Shown here: positions 14,148 to 21,900 of the stretch, in pieces
How the letters are laid out: each line of letters begins with the position of its first letter
Numbering within the stretch: position 1 is the stretch's first letter
DNA from: a virus
IMG/VR virus record: IMGVR_UViG_3300022890_000445
Span: 1 to 26,051 of that record
Direction: 5' to 3' (one strand)
Length of the DNA stretch: 26,051 bases
Notes under the pieces: model-generated
What the model was told of the DNA's origin: nothing
The model's input: only the letters and a program-made list of their open reading frames with translations
Databases searched by the model: none
Translations under genes and position numbers: made by a program

Positions 14148-14839
14148 ACATAAATGTTAGAAACAAAGGTAGTTACAGATTTTATGATATTGAGAATATC
14201 GGAGATTTTCCTTCTGTAACAACTATAATTGGTATTCTTCCTAAGCCCAAGATTGTTCTGTGGGCAGTTATGCAGACAATCAAGTTCTTAAAAGAAAGAG
14301 GAGACCTCTCAAAGACATCAACCTCTTTAGGTTTTGTATTTCACAAACAGCTATTAAACTCATTGGCTAAAGAAGGTACGAATATTCATAAAATTATTGA
14401 AGATTACGTTACAAAACAAAAAGATAATGACCATAATGCTTTAACAAGATATAAAGAGTTTGAGAAACAGTATGACTTTAAGTGTGAACACTCTGAGTTA
14501 GTTGTTTGGGATAAAGATGAGTATAAGACAGCAGGTACAGTTGACCTTGTAGGTAAGAGTTCTCATATACCTATATTGTTTGATATAAAAACATCTAAAG
14601 CAGTTAGACTATCACATAAAATTCAATCATGTATATATAAAGAACTATATTGTAAATTAAATAAAATAGACTCCTCGACGATGAAATCAGGTGTATTATT
14701 AATTCCTAGAGATAAACCTAAAAAATGGGACGTATACATTAATACACAAGACGAAGAAAAGATTTATTTACGCATATTTAAAATTCTTAGTGAACTATTT
14801 TATATGTTAATAGATTTAAAAGAATTAGATTTAGTATAA
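14144..14839 (+). CDS. PD-(D/E)XK nuclease (RecB/Cas4-like)
   Basis: 231 residues from the ATG at 14144, chosen for its ATGA overlap and upstream AAGGAAAG. An earlier in-frame ATG at 14120 lies inside the previous gene. SVTTIIGILPKP near the start and GTNIHKIIEDYV (His in the first helix) resemble RecB-like exonuclease domains. The active site is TAGTVDLVG (Asp) and PILFDIKTSK (D-x-K), followed by Q in KIQSCIYKELY, which corresponds to motif QxxxY. It is probably a DNA exonuclease acting in recombination or host DNA breakdown, and it closes the nuclease-peptidase run. Confidence 0.82.
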   Translation: MNINVRNKGSYRFYDIENIGDFPSVTTIIGILPKPKIVLWAVMQTIKFLKERGDLSKTSTSLGFVFHKQLLNSLAKEGTNIHKIIEDYVTKQKDNDHNALTRYKEFEKQYDFKCEHSELVVWDKDEYKTAGTVDLVGKSSHIPILFDIKTSKAVRLSHKIQSCIYKELYCKLNKIDSSTMKSGVLLIPRDKPKKWDVYINTQDEEKIYLRIFKILSELFYMLIDLKELDLV

Positions 14840-14849
14840 AGGAGATATT

Positions 14850-14987
14850 ATGAAGAAATTATTTTATGGTGCTATGATGCTTGTCTGTTGGAAATTAGAG
14901 GATATTTATGATTTCTTTTGTGATGACTGTAAATTCTATCCTAGCTTTATTTGGGAACAAAAGTATTATGCCGAAGTATACAAATAA
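14850..14987 (+). CDS. Small aromatic/acidic protein of unknown function
   Basis: 45 residues with GGAG at 14841-14844. A short hydrophobic N-terminus (MKKLFYGAMMLVCW) is followed by an acidic, aromatic part containing FFCDDCKFYP (CxxC at residues 24-27). It might be membrane associated or an inefficient signal sequence. The TAA lies in the flank of promoter P3. Not recognised. Confidence 0.55.
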   Translation: MKKLFYGAMMLVCWKLEDIYDFFCDDCKFYPSFIWEQKYYAEVYK

Positions 14988-14990
14988 AAC

Positions 14991-15019
14991 TTGACAAACA
15001 GCTATTTATGTGCTATACT
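14991..15019 (+). promoter_or_regulatory. Sigma-70 promoter P3 (extended -10)
   Basis: TTGACA at 14991-14996, 17-nt spacer, TGC then TATACT at 15014-15019, with the shared AATAAAACTTGACA flank that includes the upstream gene's TAA. A predicted start near 15026 gives a leader of about 16 nt to the ATG at 15042, with GGAG at 15031-15034. Confidence 0.9.
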
Positions 15020-15041
15020 TAGAGTAACAAGGAGATAAGAG

Positions 15042-15194
15042 ATGTATGTTGGATTACTAAAAGCTATTAAGCGTAGACTTGAACGAAATGAAAAATTACA
15101 AATAGAGCTTTCTCAAAGTAAATCTGTAAGCTTTAGTGATTATCTTTTAAATATGACGATAAATAAAAAAGGGAATAAAAATGTCAATAATTAA
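15042..15194 (+). CDS. Small helical protein of unknown function
   Basis: 50 residues, basic and mostly helical (MYVGLLKAIKRRLERNEKLQ at the start). It has a good ribosome site (AAGGAGATAAGAG) directly behind promoter P3 and its end overlaps the DnaJ-type zinc finger gene by 14 nt. Being first in the transcript suggests strong expression. No family recognised. Confidence 0.6.
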   Translation: MYVGLLKAIKRRLERNEKLQIELSQSKSVSFSDYLLNMTINKKGNKNVNN

Positions 15195-15372
15195 TACTTC
15201 AGTTAAATCAAAATGTTATAGATGTGATGGTAAAGGATACGAAGAAAAGAAAACTAAAAAATGTCCTACCTGTAAGGGAACAGGCAAATGGATTGAAGAT
15301 AGTTATATATTAGTTGCACAACAACCTAACGGTCAAAAAATTGCCTTTAGTGTTGATAGTGCAGGAAAATAA
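15181..15372 (+). CDS. DnaJ-type zinc finger protein
   Basis: 63 residues. Two CxxCxGxG units (C12-G19 in CYRCDGKG and C28-G35 in CPTCKGTG) form one zinc-binding hairpin of the DnaJ cysteine-rich type, with a short beta-like tail (ILVAQQPNGQKIAF). There is no J domain, so it is not a co-chaperone by itself. Many phages carry such stand-alone fingers next to nucleic-acid genes. Its role may be protein or nucleic-acid binding; the target is unknown. Confidence 0.78.
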   Translation: MSIINTSVKSKCYRCDGKGYEEKKTKKCPTCKGTGKWIEDSYILVAQQPNGQKIAFSVDSAGK

Positions 15373-15383
15373 AGGAGATTGTT

Positions 15384-16418
15384 ATGTTAAAATTTTGGAC
15401 AGACGATAAAATAGAAATTCTAATTACTTATCTAAGAAAGGGAATCTCTAACAAAGAAATAGCTAAGAAGTTTGACACTTCTCTTGATGCTATAACGGGT
15501 GCTATTAATAGATATGATTTAAGAGAGCATCATGTGCAAAAAGCTTCTACAAAAAAGTTTATTGACTCTATAAATTTAGAAGAGTTAGATGACGAGGCTT
15601 TTGCAGAGGCTAAAGAGAAAGCTATTTTAAAGTGGAAGATTAAAAAATCTAAAGTTCTAGGAAGTAAAAATACGAAAATTAAAAAAGCTCTGTTTTGGCC
15701 TGATACACATATCCCTCATCAAAACGAGCCTTCTTGTAAAGCTATACTGAAATTGATGAATGATGAGCAGTTTGATATTATGGCCATTATTGGAGACTTT
15801 ATGGACTTAGGTTGTATTGGTCATTGGGATAGAAACAAACATAGAACTCTTGAGCTAAAGAGATTAAAGAATGATTATATTTTAGGCAACGCTTTATTAG
15901 ATGAAATTGATTCAAGATTACCTAAGAAGTGTGAGAAGCATTATCTAGATGGTAACCATGAAGAATGGGCATTAGATTTATTAGAAGAAATGCCTTCATT
16001 AGAAGGTATGATTGAACCTACGAGTCAACTTCATTTAGAAAAAAGAGGTTATCAAACACATAAATATAATGAGTTATTGAAGTTAGGTAGATTGTATGTA
16101 ACTCACGGTATCTATGCAGGTGCCAATCCTATCAAGAAGCATCTAGACGAACTTAAAGTAAATATCTTATTCGGTCATACACATACATTAGGCATGAGAT
16201 TATCTTCATCAATAGCTAGAGAGATTGCATTTGCAGGTTATAATATTGGTGCAGTATGCGATTTATCTCCAGATTTTATGAGAAAACGACCAAACAGTTG
16301 GACACATGGTTTTGCAATAGGTTATTTCTTTCCTAACGGATACTTTGACGTGCAGTTAGTTAGAATCGTACAGGGAAAGTTCATTGTTAATGGAAAGATT
16401 TATGACGGAAATAAATAA
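15384..16418 (+). CDS. Helix-turn-helix metallophosphoesterase fusion
   Basis: 344 residues. The N-terminus (WTDDKIEILITYLRKG, ISNKEIAKKFDTSLDAIT, to about 45) is a helix-turn-helix of the GcrA/Myb-like type. After a Lys-rich linker (about 55-100) comes a calcineurin-like phosphoesterase: WPDTHIPH (D107, H109), GDFMDLG (D138, D141), DGNHEEW (N191, H192), THG (H241) and GHTH (265-267). All metal ligands are present. The enzyme could be a DNA nuclease/phosphatase or act on a nucleotide; the HTH suggests that it is brought to DNA. GGAG precedes the ATG. Its stop overlaps the next ATG by one base. Confidence 0.85.
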   Translation: MLKFWTDDKIEILITYLRKGISNKEIAKKFDTSLDAITGAINRYDLREHHVQKASTKKFIDSINLEELDDEAFAEAKEKAILKWKIKKSKVLGSKNTKIKKALFWPDTHIPHQNEPSCKAILKLMNDEQFDIMAIIGDFMDLGCIGHWDRNKHRTLELKRLKNDYILGNALLDEIDSRLPKKCEKHYLDGNHEEWALDLLEEMPSLEGMIEPTSQLHLEKRGYQTHKYNELLKLGRLYVTHGIYAGANPIKKHLDELKVNILFGHTHTLGMRLSSSIAREIAFAGYNIGAVCDLSPDFMRKRPNSWTHGFAIGYFFPNGYFDVQLVRIVQGKFIVNGKIYDGNK

Positions 16419-16582
16419 TGAAAAGAAAGAGAAAGAAACCAGATACATTTTTAGAAACTTATCGACGATTAAGAAAGCTTTGGGGTTTCGCACCAGTCAG
16501 TAGAATTGTCGATAAGGATAAGAAGAAAAAAGGAAGAGCAAGAATTAAAAGAGAATTTAAAAAAGACCTTGACAATCAGTAG
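16418..16582 (+). CDS. Very basic small protein
   Basis: 54 residues, more than a third Lys or Arg, starting MKRKRKKPDTFLETYRRLRK and then WGFAPVSRIV. The ATG overlaps the preceding TAA by one base. It probably binds RNA or DNA. The -35 of promoter P4 is inside its last codons. No family recognised; a ribosomal-protein-like role was considered but not supported. Confidence 0.6.
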   Translation: MKRKRKKPDTFLETYRRLRKLWGFAPVSRIVDKDKKKKGRARIKREFKKDLDNQ

Positions 16583-16597
16583 AAAGTATGCTATACT
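16569..16597 (+). promoter_or_regulatory. Sigma-70 promoter P4 (extended -10)
   Basis: TTGACA at 16569-16574 (inside the end of the preceding gene), 17-nt spacer, TGC then TATACT at 16592-16597. The next gene's ATG begins at 16604, 7 nt after the -10, where RNA polymerase normally starts, so the transcript is predicted to be leaderless or nearly so. Confidence 0.9.
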
Positions 16598-16603
16598 TAT
16601 ATT

Positions 16604-16762
16604 ATGAAAAATAAACTAAAAACAATTCTAAACGCAATACTTATTACAATAGTTGCTTTACCCGCAATACCAATATTGTTAATAGTAATTGCATTAATAC
16701 AGATAGTAATTTGGATTATAAGAGGTGCGATACTTCTATTAAACATTGGAGCCAGAATATGA
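16604..16762 (+). CDS. Small membrane protein, probably from a leaderless mRNA
   Basis: 52 residues: KNKLK at the N-terminus, then two hydrophobic stretches (about 8-20 and 22-39) broken by LPAIP, and a hydrophobic C-terminal part after IIRG. No ribosome site precedes the ATG, which coincides with the expected start of transcription from P4. Its TGA overlaps the DeoC ATG by 4 nt (ATGA), so its translation may deliver ribosomes to deoC. Function unknown. Confidence 0.65.
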   Translation: MKNKLKTILNAILITIVALPAIPILLIVIALIQIVIWIIRGAILLLNIGARI

Positions 16763-17502
16763 ATTTAAATAAGCATGTTGAATATACCAATCTTAAATCA
16801 CCTAGTAAAAAAGAATTAAAAGAATTTGTAGAAACTGCTAATAAGAATAAATACTATGGTGTATGTTTAGACAGATCATGTTTAGGTATAGCTAAAAAAT
16901 ATGCTGGTGAAGATTTAAAGATTATTACAGTAGGTGGTTTTCCTTCAATGAGAATGTTTCATCATTTCAAAGAATCAAAACATATAAAAAGAATGCCTAT
17001 ATATCTAGGTCTATATACCAGTAAGGAAGTAGACAGTATTAAGAGAGTAATAGATGAGGGCATTGCGGACGAAATTGATTTAGTATTCCCTATTTATTGG
17101 TATACCAAGGGAAGTTTTATGAAGATACACAAGCTATTCAAAGGATTGAAAGATCGCTATAAGAAGCCTATGAAAGTTATCGTTGAATTGGGAACTGTAT
17201 TTAAAAACTATATAGCATTATATGAAATTATAGCTATTTTAAAGGATAGTAATATAGATTTCTTTAAAACAAATACAGGTCTTTTGTCTCAAGACTTCAA
17301 TACGTTAGCTCAATCAATTCAGCAAACACAACAGATTATGAAAGAAAACGATCTTATTTTGCCAATCAAGGCCTCCGGAGGAATAAGAACAGAACAACAA
17401 TCCAAACTATTAATAGATTTAGGTGTTAAACGCATCGGCACAAGTTCCAAGTTAAATTTTAATGTTACTCAAGGAAAGGCGTCAAATGAGCAAAGAAATT
17501 AA
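16759..17502 (+). CDS. deoC: Deoxyribose-phosphate aldolase
   Basis: 247 residues from the ATG at 16759. An in-frame start at 16711 lies inside the small membrane gene and is rejected because of the ATGA junction. DeoC splits 2-deoxyribose 5-phosphate to glyceraldehyde 3-phosphate and acetaldehyde. The active residues align with E. coli: D107 in DEIDLV (Asp102), Schiff-base K170 in DFFKTNTG (Lys167) and K204 in IKASGGIR (Lys201). GTSSKL ends the phosphate site. About 14 extra residues lie after GGFPS. It is expected to be active and would channel deoxyribose from nucleoside breakdown into central metabolism, in keeping with the kinase and deoxyribosyltransferase-like genes. Confidence 0.92.
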   Translation: MNLNKHVEYTNLKSPSKKELKEFVETANKNKYYGVCLDRSCLGIAKKYAGEDLKIITVGGFPSMRMFHHFKESKHIKRMPIYLGLYTSKEVDSIKRVIDEGIADEIDLVFPIYWYTKGSFMKIHKLFKGLKDRYKKPMKVIVELGTVFKNYIALYEIIAILKDSNIDFFKTNTGLLSQDFNTLAQSIQQTQQIMKENDLILPIKASGGIRTEQQSKLLIDLGVKRIGTSSKLNFNVTQGKASNEQRN

Positions 17503-17779
17503 GATTCCGTCAGAAATCAAAGAAATTATGAGTTATTTATCATTCACGTTTTCAAGGTCTCTAAGAAGTTCAATACATGATAAAGATGACTTGTATCAAG
17601 ATTTAGTTGTTCTTTATTTAGAGAATTTAAATTCCGGCGTAGTAAAAGATGTTACTAATAAAAATCATTGGTTCATGTTCTTTAAATGTCGATTACTTAA
17701 TAAATTAGACTCTTACAAAATTGAAAAAAAATACATGATTAAAATAGTCGGTAATGCGATGAGAGGTGATTATGTCTAA
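17486..17779 (+). CDS. Sigma-70 region-2-like small protein
   Basis: 97 residues from the ATG at 17486 (AAGGAAAGG upstream). HDKDDLYQDLVVLYLENL (31-48), then HWFMFFKCRLLNKLDSYK (61-78), resembles the DDLxQEvxLrlw and following helix of sigma region 2, which binds core RNA polymerase and the -10. It overlaps DeoC by 17 nt and the next gene by 8 nt. The next gene carries an HTH that could be region 4. Either the pair forms a split sigma factor or both are unrelated DNA-binding proteins; the similarity is weak. Confidence 0.6.
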   Translation: MSKEIKIPSEIKEIMSYLSFTFSRSLRSSIHDKDDLYQDLVVLYLENLNSGVVKDVTNKNHWFMFFKCRLLNKLDSYKIEKKYMIKIVGNAMRGDYV

Positions 17780-18119
17780 AAGGGAAAGATTTAGTAGTAA
17801 TAAAGTAAAGAATCTTCAATTAGATTTACCTACTAATTTAAAAAAGTTCTTGACTAAGAAACAGATTCTTCTGTTAAAGTGTATAAGCTCTAATTTAACG
17901 ATTCAAGAAATGGTTAAAGTAACTAAGTATACACGAAAAGATATTATTTTACATTTAATGAATTTAGGTAGAAATCTCGCAACTTATGATATGGTAGAGA
18001 ATAGATGTTTTCCAGATAAAATTCCTTCCTCTGATTATTTAAAAGGCTGGAATGATTTAAAGCATCAAATAAAAATGAACTCAAGGAGTGTTGTAAATGA
18101 CAAAAAATACTGGCGGTAG
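17772..18119 (+). CDS. Helix-turn-helix protein, possible sigma region-4 partner
   Basis: 115 residues from the ATG at 17772 with GAGGTGAT upstream. LTKKQILLLKCISSNLTIQE (28-47) continuing VTKYTRKDIILHLMNLG is the helix layout of a sigma region 4 or LuxR-type HTH. The rest is helical and basic. It overlaps the preceding gene by 8 nt in another frame and the TerS gene by 23 nt. Because it sits just ahead of terminase and portal it might control late genes (inference). Confidence 0.6.
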   Translation: MSKRERFSSNKVKNLQLDLPTNLKKFLTKKQILLLKCISSNLTIQEMVKVTKYTRKDIILHLMNLGRNLATYDMVENRCFPDKIPSSDYLKGWNDLKHQIKMNSRSVVNDKKYWR

Positions 18120-18846
18120 ACCATCAAAAGATATGATAGTATCTCGACGAGAAAAGACAAGAGAATTGTTTTTAAAAGGAAAATCTCCTAATGCAATCTC
18201 TAAATCTCTGCAAGTTGCTTATACTACTACATTAAACGATATTAAATACTTACAAGCAAGATATTCAAGTTTAATTGTAAAAAATTCTCAGTTAGCTAAG
18301 AAACAATATCAAAGAGTAGAGCAGTTGATTGATGAAGTTGGTTTATTAAAAACCGAATATTGGAATCTGTATCAAGAAATTACTGATAAAGTAAAGGAAA
18401 ATAAACAGAAATTAGCTGAGTGGAAAAGAGAAGTAAAGACAGTTAAAGCAGAGCTTGATATTGCTGAGACAGAGTATAAGGCAGATGATACTAATAAAGA
18501 GAAGAGAGTTAAAGCCAGAGAGCTTAGAGAGAGATATATTGCTATCTATGACGAACCTAAATACCCAACCTACATTACATCGAGAATAGATTCGTTAAAG
18601 GCAATTTTAGATAGAGTTGATAAAGAATCCAAGTTATTAAGTTTATTTAATCCTCAATCTTTAATGGATAAAAATTATGTATCTGTAGAAGTATTACAAA
18701 GTATTATGAAGGTATTTAAAGCTATTATTACAGATTTGATACCTGAAGATAAAAGAAGTTACGCTTTTAAACGCTTACGAACAATTAATTTAGACTCGCT
18801 CGATACAGAAGAAGTTATTGATGCTGAGTACAAGGATAGAGTATAA
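18097..18846 (+). CDS. Terminase small subunit (probable)
   Basis: 249 residues. N-terminal HTH (REKTRELFLKGKSPNAISKS and the following VAYTTTLNDI) after GGRPSK, then a long coiled coil (about 60-135) and a C-terminal helical part ending acidic. HTH plus oligomerising coil directly before the large subunit is the usual TerS layout. It recognises packaging sites and stimulates TerL. AAGGAG precedes the ATG, which lies inside the preceding gene. Its TAA overlaps the TerL ATG by one base. Confidence 0.8.
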   Translation: MTKNTGGRPSKDMIVSRREKTRELFLKGKSPNAISKSLQVAYTTTLNDIKYLQARYSSLIVKNSQLAKKQYQRVEQLIDEVGLLKTEYWNLYQEITDKVKENKQKLAEWKREVKTVKAELDIAETEYKADDTNKEKRVKARELRERYIAIYDEPKYPTYITSRIDSLKAILDRVDKESKLLSLFNPQSLMDKNYVSVEVLQSIMKVFKAIITDLIPEDKRSYAFKRLRTINLDSLDTEEVIDAEYKDRV

Positions 18847-20606
18847 TGGCAGATAATAAGAATTGGGAAAATTTCTGGGAAGATGCAGAGCAGAAAGTAG
18901 TAAACAAGTCAAAAAAGTTTGCTATTCAACCTGTATCCTCTGAGATATTCTTTAGAGATTGGCTAAAGTCACCTTTATTTCCTAGACAGCAAAAAGCTGT
19001 ATCGGCCGCATTTAATAATGACTATACAATGTTGAGTGATAAGTTTAATGAATTTGTATTAGCATGGGGTAAAGGCTCAGGAAAAGATTTAACTATTGCC
19101 TGTCTTTTATGTTATACCATTTATTGGTTATGTTGTCTAAATGACCCGCAAGAAACATTAGGCATTAAAAGTGGTGAACCTATAGACGTTGTTAATGTTG
19201 CGTTTGATGCTGACCAAGCAAAATCTGTATTTTTTGAGAAATTTGTAAGAATGGTTAGTCAGACAATAGACCCTGTTACAGGAAAGAATTTCTTTGAAGA
19301 ATTAGGCATGAATATTGAAAGAGATATTATTCGTAATGCTATTTTATTTCCAAAGAACATTAGAGCGTGGTCTATGAACTCTAGAGAATCAAAATCTGAG
19401 GGTAAGAATGTTGTTCTAGGAATCTTTGATGAGATTGGAACTTTTAGATTTGACCAAGCACAGAATATAAGAAAACATATTAGAACATCAGCAAGAACAC
19501 GTTGTCCTAAACATTATAAATTATTTTATATTTCTTATTTGACTTCGCCGAATGATTACATGTCTTATCTTTTAGATAGAGCAGAAGATGGACATATGTC
19601 AAAGACTTATTGTGATAGAGCGGCCACTTGGGATATTAGGTCAGATAAATCTTGTTTACCCGAAATAAAGAAATACGCAGTACACAAAGAAACTTATAAA
19701 GAAGAGTTCGACGAGGACCCTTCCACAGCAATGTTAATGTATGAATGTAAGATACCGAAGTATAGAGCGAATAACTTTATTAAGAGAGCCGATAGAATTA
19801 CAGATTGTATTAACTATGAGCGAGAGTCTCCTATTATACTAGAAGAAAACAATAATGAAAGTGCGTTAAATAGATTCTGGACACATAATATAATGGACGA
19901 AGAACTAGAACATTGGTTTAGACCATATCATACTCACGAAATAGAAGTAATGGAAAGAGATTATGAAGAGAATCCTTCAGAAGAGTTAGCACAGAAAATT
20001 AAATTTGAGAAAGAAAAGCACTCAAACGCTCAGTATTATGTACATATTGACCTTTCTAGAGGCGTAGTTGATTGTGCGGGACTTTCTATGGGACACACTT
20101 ATCACATATTAGATAAAACCAAAATCTATGTTGATTTAATGTTACAGATACGCTCTCCTCAATCTGAAGATAAGTCTAAAGAGATTGATTTAAACGAAAT
20201 ATTAGAATTTGTTATTACAAAGTTATTTAAAAAGTTGAAGTTCCCTATTATAAAAGTAACCGCTGATGGATGGAACTCAGCACTATTTTTAAACATCTGC
20301 GAGAAAAATGGAATAGGTGCAAAGATTATTTCTTTAGAGAAAAATACTGGTCCCTATGATACACTCAAAGATTTTATATATAAAAGAGATATTAATTATT
20401 ATCTTTATCCACCTGCAATAAGAGAGCTAACAGAATTGCTTATTACAGATAAAAATAAGATTGACCACCCTAAAGCTAGTAAATGGAGAATGAGAGAAGA
20501 GGGCATCAATCATGGTTCAAAAGATGTTTCAGATTGTTTAGCAGGATTTGTATTTTCAATAGTAGAAGAAGATGACGGAGAACCGTTAGCTGTAATTGGC
20601 AAATAA
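18846..20606 (+). CDS. Terminase large subunit
   Basis: 586-residue packaging motor. The ATPase has Walker A AWGKGSGKD (73-81) and Walker B VLGIFDE (D195, E196), with an S-Y-L-T-S coupling motif downstream. The RNase H-like nuclease has acidic residues in YVHIDLSRG (D402), VTADGW (D474) and KDVSDC (D560, D563). It cuts the concatemer and pumps DNA through the portal encoded next. It is complete and ordinary in length. The 16 nt to the portal gene contain its ribosome site within a palindrome. Confidence 0.95.
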   Translation: MADNKNWENFWEDAEQKVVNKSKKFAIQPVSSEIFFRDWLKSPLFPRQQKAVSAAFNNDYTMLSDKFNEFVLAWGKGSGKDLTIACLLCYTIYWLCCLNDPQETLGIKSGEPIDVVNVAFDADQAKSVFFEKFVRMVSQTIDPVTGKNFFEELGMNIERDIIRNAILFPKNIRAWSMNSRESKSEGKNVVLGIFDEIGTFRFDQAQNIRKHIRTSARTRCPKHYKLFYISYLTSPNDYMSYLLDRAEDGHMSKTYCDRAATWDIRSDKSCLPEIKKYAVHKETYKEEFDEDPSTAMLMYECKIPKYRANNFIKRADRITDCINYERESPIILEENNNESALNRFWTHNIMDEELEHWFRPYHTHEIEVMERDYEENPSEELAQKIKFEKEKHSNAQYYVHIDLSRGVVDCAGLSMGHTYHILDKTKIYVDLMLQIRSPQSEDKSKEIDLNEILEFVITKLFKKLKFPIIKVTADGWNSALFLNICEKNGIGAKIISLEKNTGPYDTLKDFIYKRDINYYLYPPAIRELTELLITDKNKIDHPKASKWRMREEGINHGSKDVSDCLAGFVFSIVEEDDGEPLAVIGK

Positions 20607-20607
20607 C

Positions 20608-20617
20608 CCTAATTAGG
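20608..20617 (+). repeat. 10-bp palindrome overlapping the portal ribosome site
   Basis: CCTAATTAGG is a perfect palindrome whose right half supplies the first bases of AGGAGG (20615-20620), the ribosome site of the portal gene. It might be an operator or a weak fold over the ribosome site, or chance. Confidence 0.35.
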
Positions 20618-20622
20618 AGGAA

Positions 20623-21897
20623 ATGATGTCTAAGAAAGTAAATAAAAGAGTAACAAAAAACCCAGTAGGTCGTCCAAGAAAATCGGCAGTTAGATTAAAG
20701 CCTACGCAACAAGTAAGAGATAGAAAACTGGAGTCTGTAAGCTTCGGAACAAAGTCTGTAATATATCAGCCATATGCAAGGCAATCTGTAGCACAGCTTA
20801 GAGAGCTTATTATGACTACGATATGGGCAGAAGCATGTATTGAGACAATCGTAGACGAGGTTGTTAAGTATGACCTATATACGGACCCACGGTCAGAAGT
20901 AGATGATATTCAAGGATTTCTAAATTATCCTTCTTTAGTAGAACCTCTATTTATGATTAGAAAGCAGTATTTAAAGGATATGCTTAGATGGGGAAATGGT
21001 GCGTGTGTTATTGAGTATAAGAATAAATTACCTAGTCAGCTAACAGTTGTGCCGGGATATACTCTAAGAATTACAGACGATAATCCACCCAAGTATAAGT
21101 TTTTAAAAATAGGAAGTAATTCTGAGTTTAAGCAGGATAAGAACGGAAAGAAAGACCTTCTATTAAAGCACAAAGAAGTTATGCACTTTTGTATTAATAA
21201 AGATAGTGATGCAACATTAGGCACTAGCTCTATTCAAAGAGGGTATGATGATATAACAACAGATAAAGAGTCTGCTAAGAAATTGGTTGATTTTGTTAAA
21301 AGAGGTTTTTATAAACCTGCATTTGTTTCATTTAAAAAAGGTTCTTCTGTATCTAAGAAAGAATTAGAAGAATTTGTAGAATATTTAAATGGACTTATGG
21401 TTGAAGGTGCTAAGATGTTGGGTATCAATAAAGAAGTTGATTTAAAGACAATTCCTTATTGGGAACCTTCAGATATTATTGAGATTCAGAAATGGATGGG
21501 TCTTAAAGTTGCATCTATTTATAAAGTTCCACCGTTTATGTTAAATCTAGCTCAAGGTACAGGTTCATTAAACGCAAGAGAACAGAAGGCTCGATTTCTA
21601 GAGAATGTTGTAATGCCTATTCTCAAGTATGAGTCTTTTATTTATAATAATGTTTTGGTCAGATTAGGTTTTCAAAATCTAGAAACTACAGTTGTTTCCA
21701 ATCTTCTAGGAACACGACTTAATTATGACAAAGCTAGAATTGCAAATCTATTGACGGGCAATGAAGAAGGTATTCTAACTATAGATGAAGCAAGAAGTCT
21801 ATTCTTTCATTTACCTGCAAAGTCTGAGTCAGATGTTGAGGCCGCAGAAAAAACAAAGGATAGCAAAACTAAGAAAACAGACAAAAAGAAAAAATAA
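20623..21897 (+). CDS. Portal protein
   Basis: 424 residues. The conserved portal core is seen in TTIWAEACIETIVDEVV, the WGNGACVIEY strand, KHKEVMHFCI, and IYKVPPFMLNLAQGTGSLNA with REQ, the usual Val/Pro-Pro-x-hydrophobic-L-G type segment near the C-terminus. The first 30 residues are basic and contain PVGRPRKS, an AT-hook-like core. The C-terminus is Lys/Ser/Thr-rich. It forms the dodecameric DNA channel of the capsid. Two ATGs (20623 and 20626) are adjacent; either fits the strong AGGAGG. No prohead protease or major capsid protein follows in the remaining 4 kb. The stop lies in the flank of promoter P5. Confidence 0.9.
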   Translation: MMSKKVNKRVTKNPVGRPRKSAVRLKPTQQVRDRKLESVSFGTKSVIYQPYARQSVAQLRELIMTTIWAEACIETIVDEVVKYDLYTDPRSEVDDIQGFLNYPSLVEPLFMIRKQYLKDMLRWGNGACVIEYKNKLPSQLTVVPGYTLRITDDNPPKYKFLKIGSNSEFKQDKNGKKDLLLKHKEVMHFCINKDSDATLGTSSIQRGYDDITTDKESAKKLVDFVKRGFYKPAFVSFKKGSSVSKKELEEFVEYLNGLMVEGAKMLGINKEVDLKTIPYWEPSDIIEIQKWMGLKVASIYKVPPFMLNLAQGTGSLNAREQKARFLENVVMPILKYESFIYNNVLVRLGFQNLETTVVSNLLGTRLNYDKARIANLLTGNEEGILTIDEARSLFFHLPAKSESDVEAAEKTKDSKTKKTDKKKK

Positions 21898-21900
21898 AAC

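Noticed and set aside
16418-16582. Phage-encoded ribosomal protein bS21
   Set aside because: Size and basic character fit, but the sequence shows none of the residues I would require to call it.
16711-16758. Longer DeoC from an upstream start
   Set aside because: It lies within the small membrane gene; the ATGA junction and family length favour 16759.
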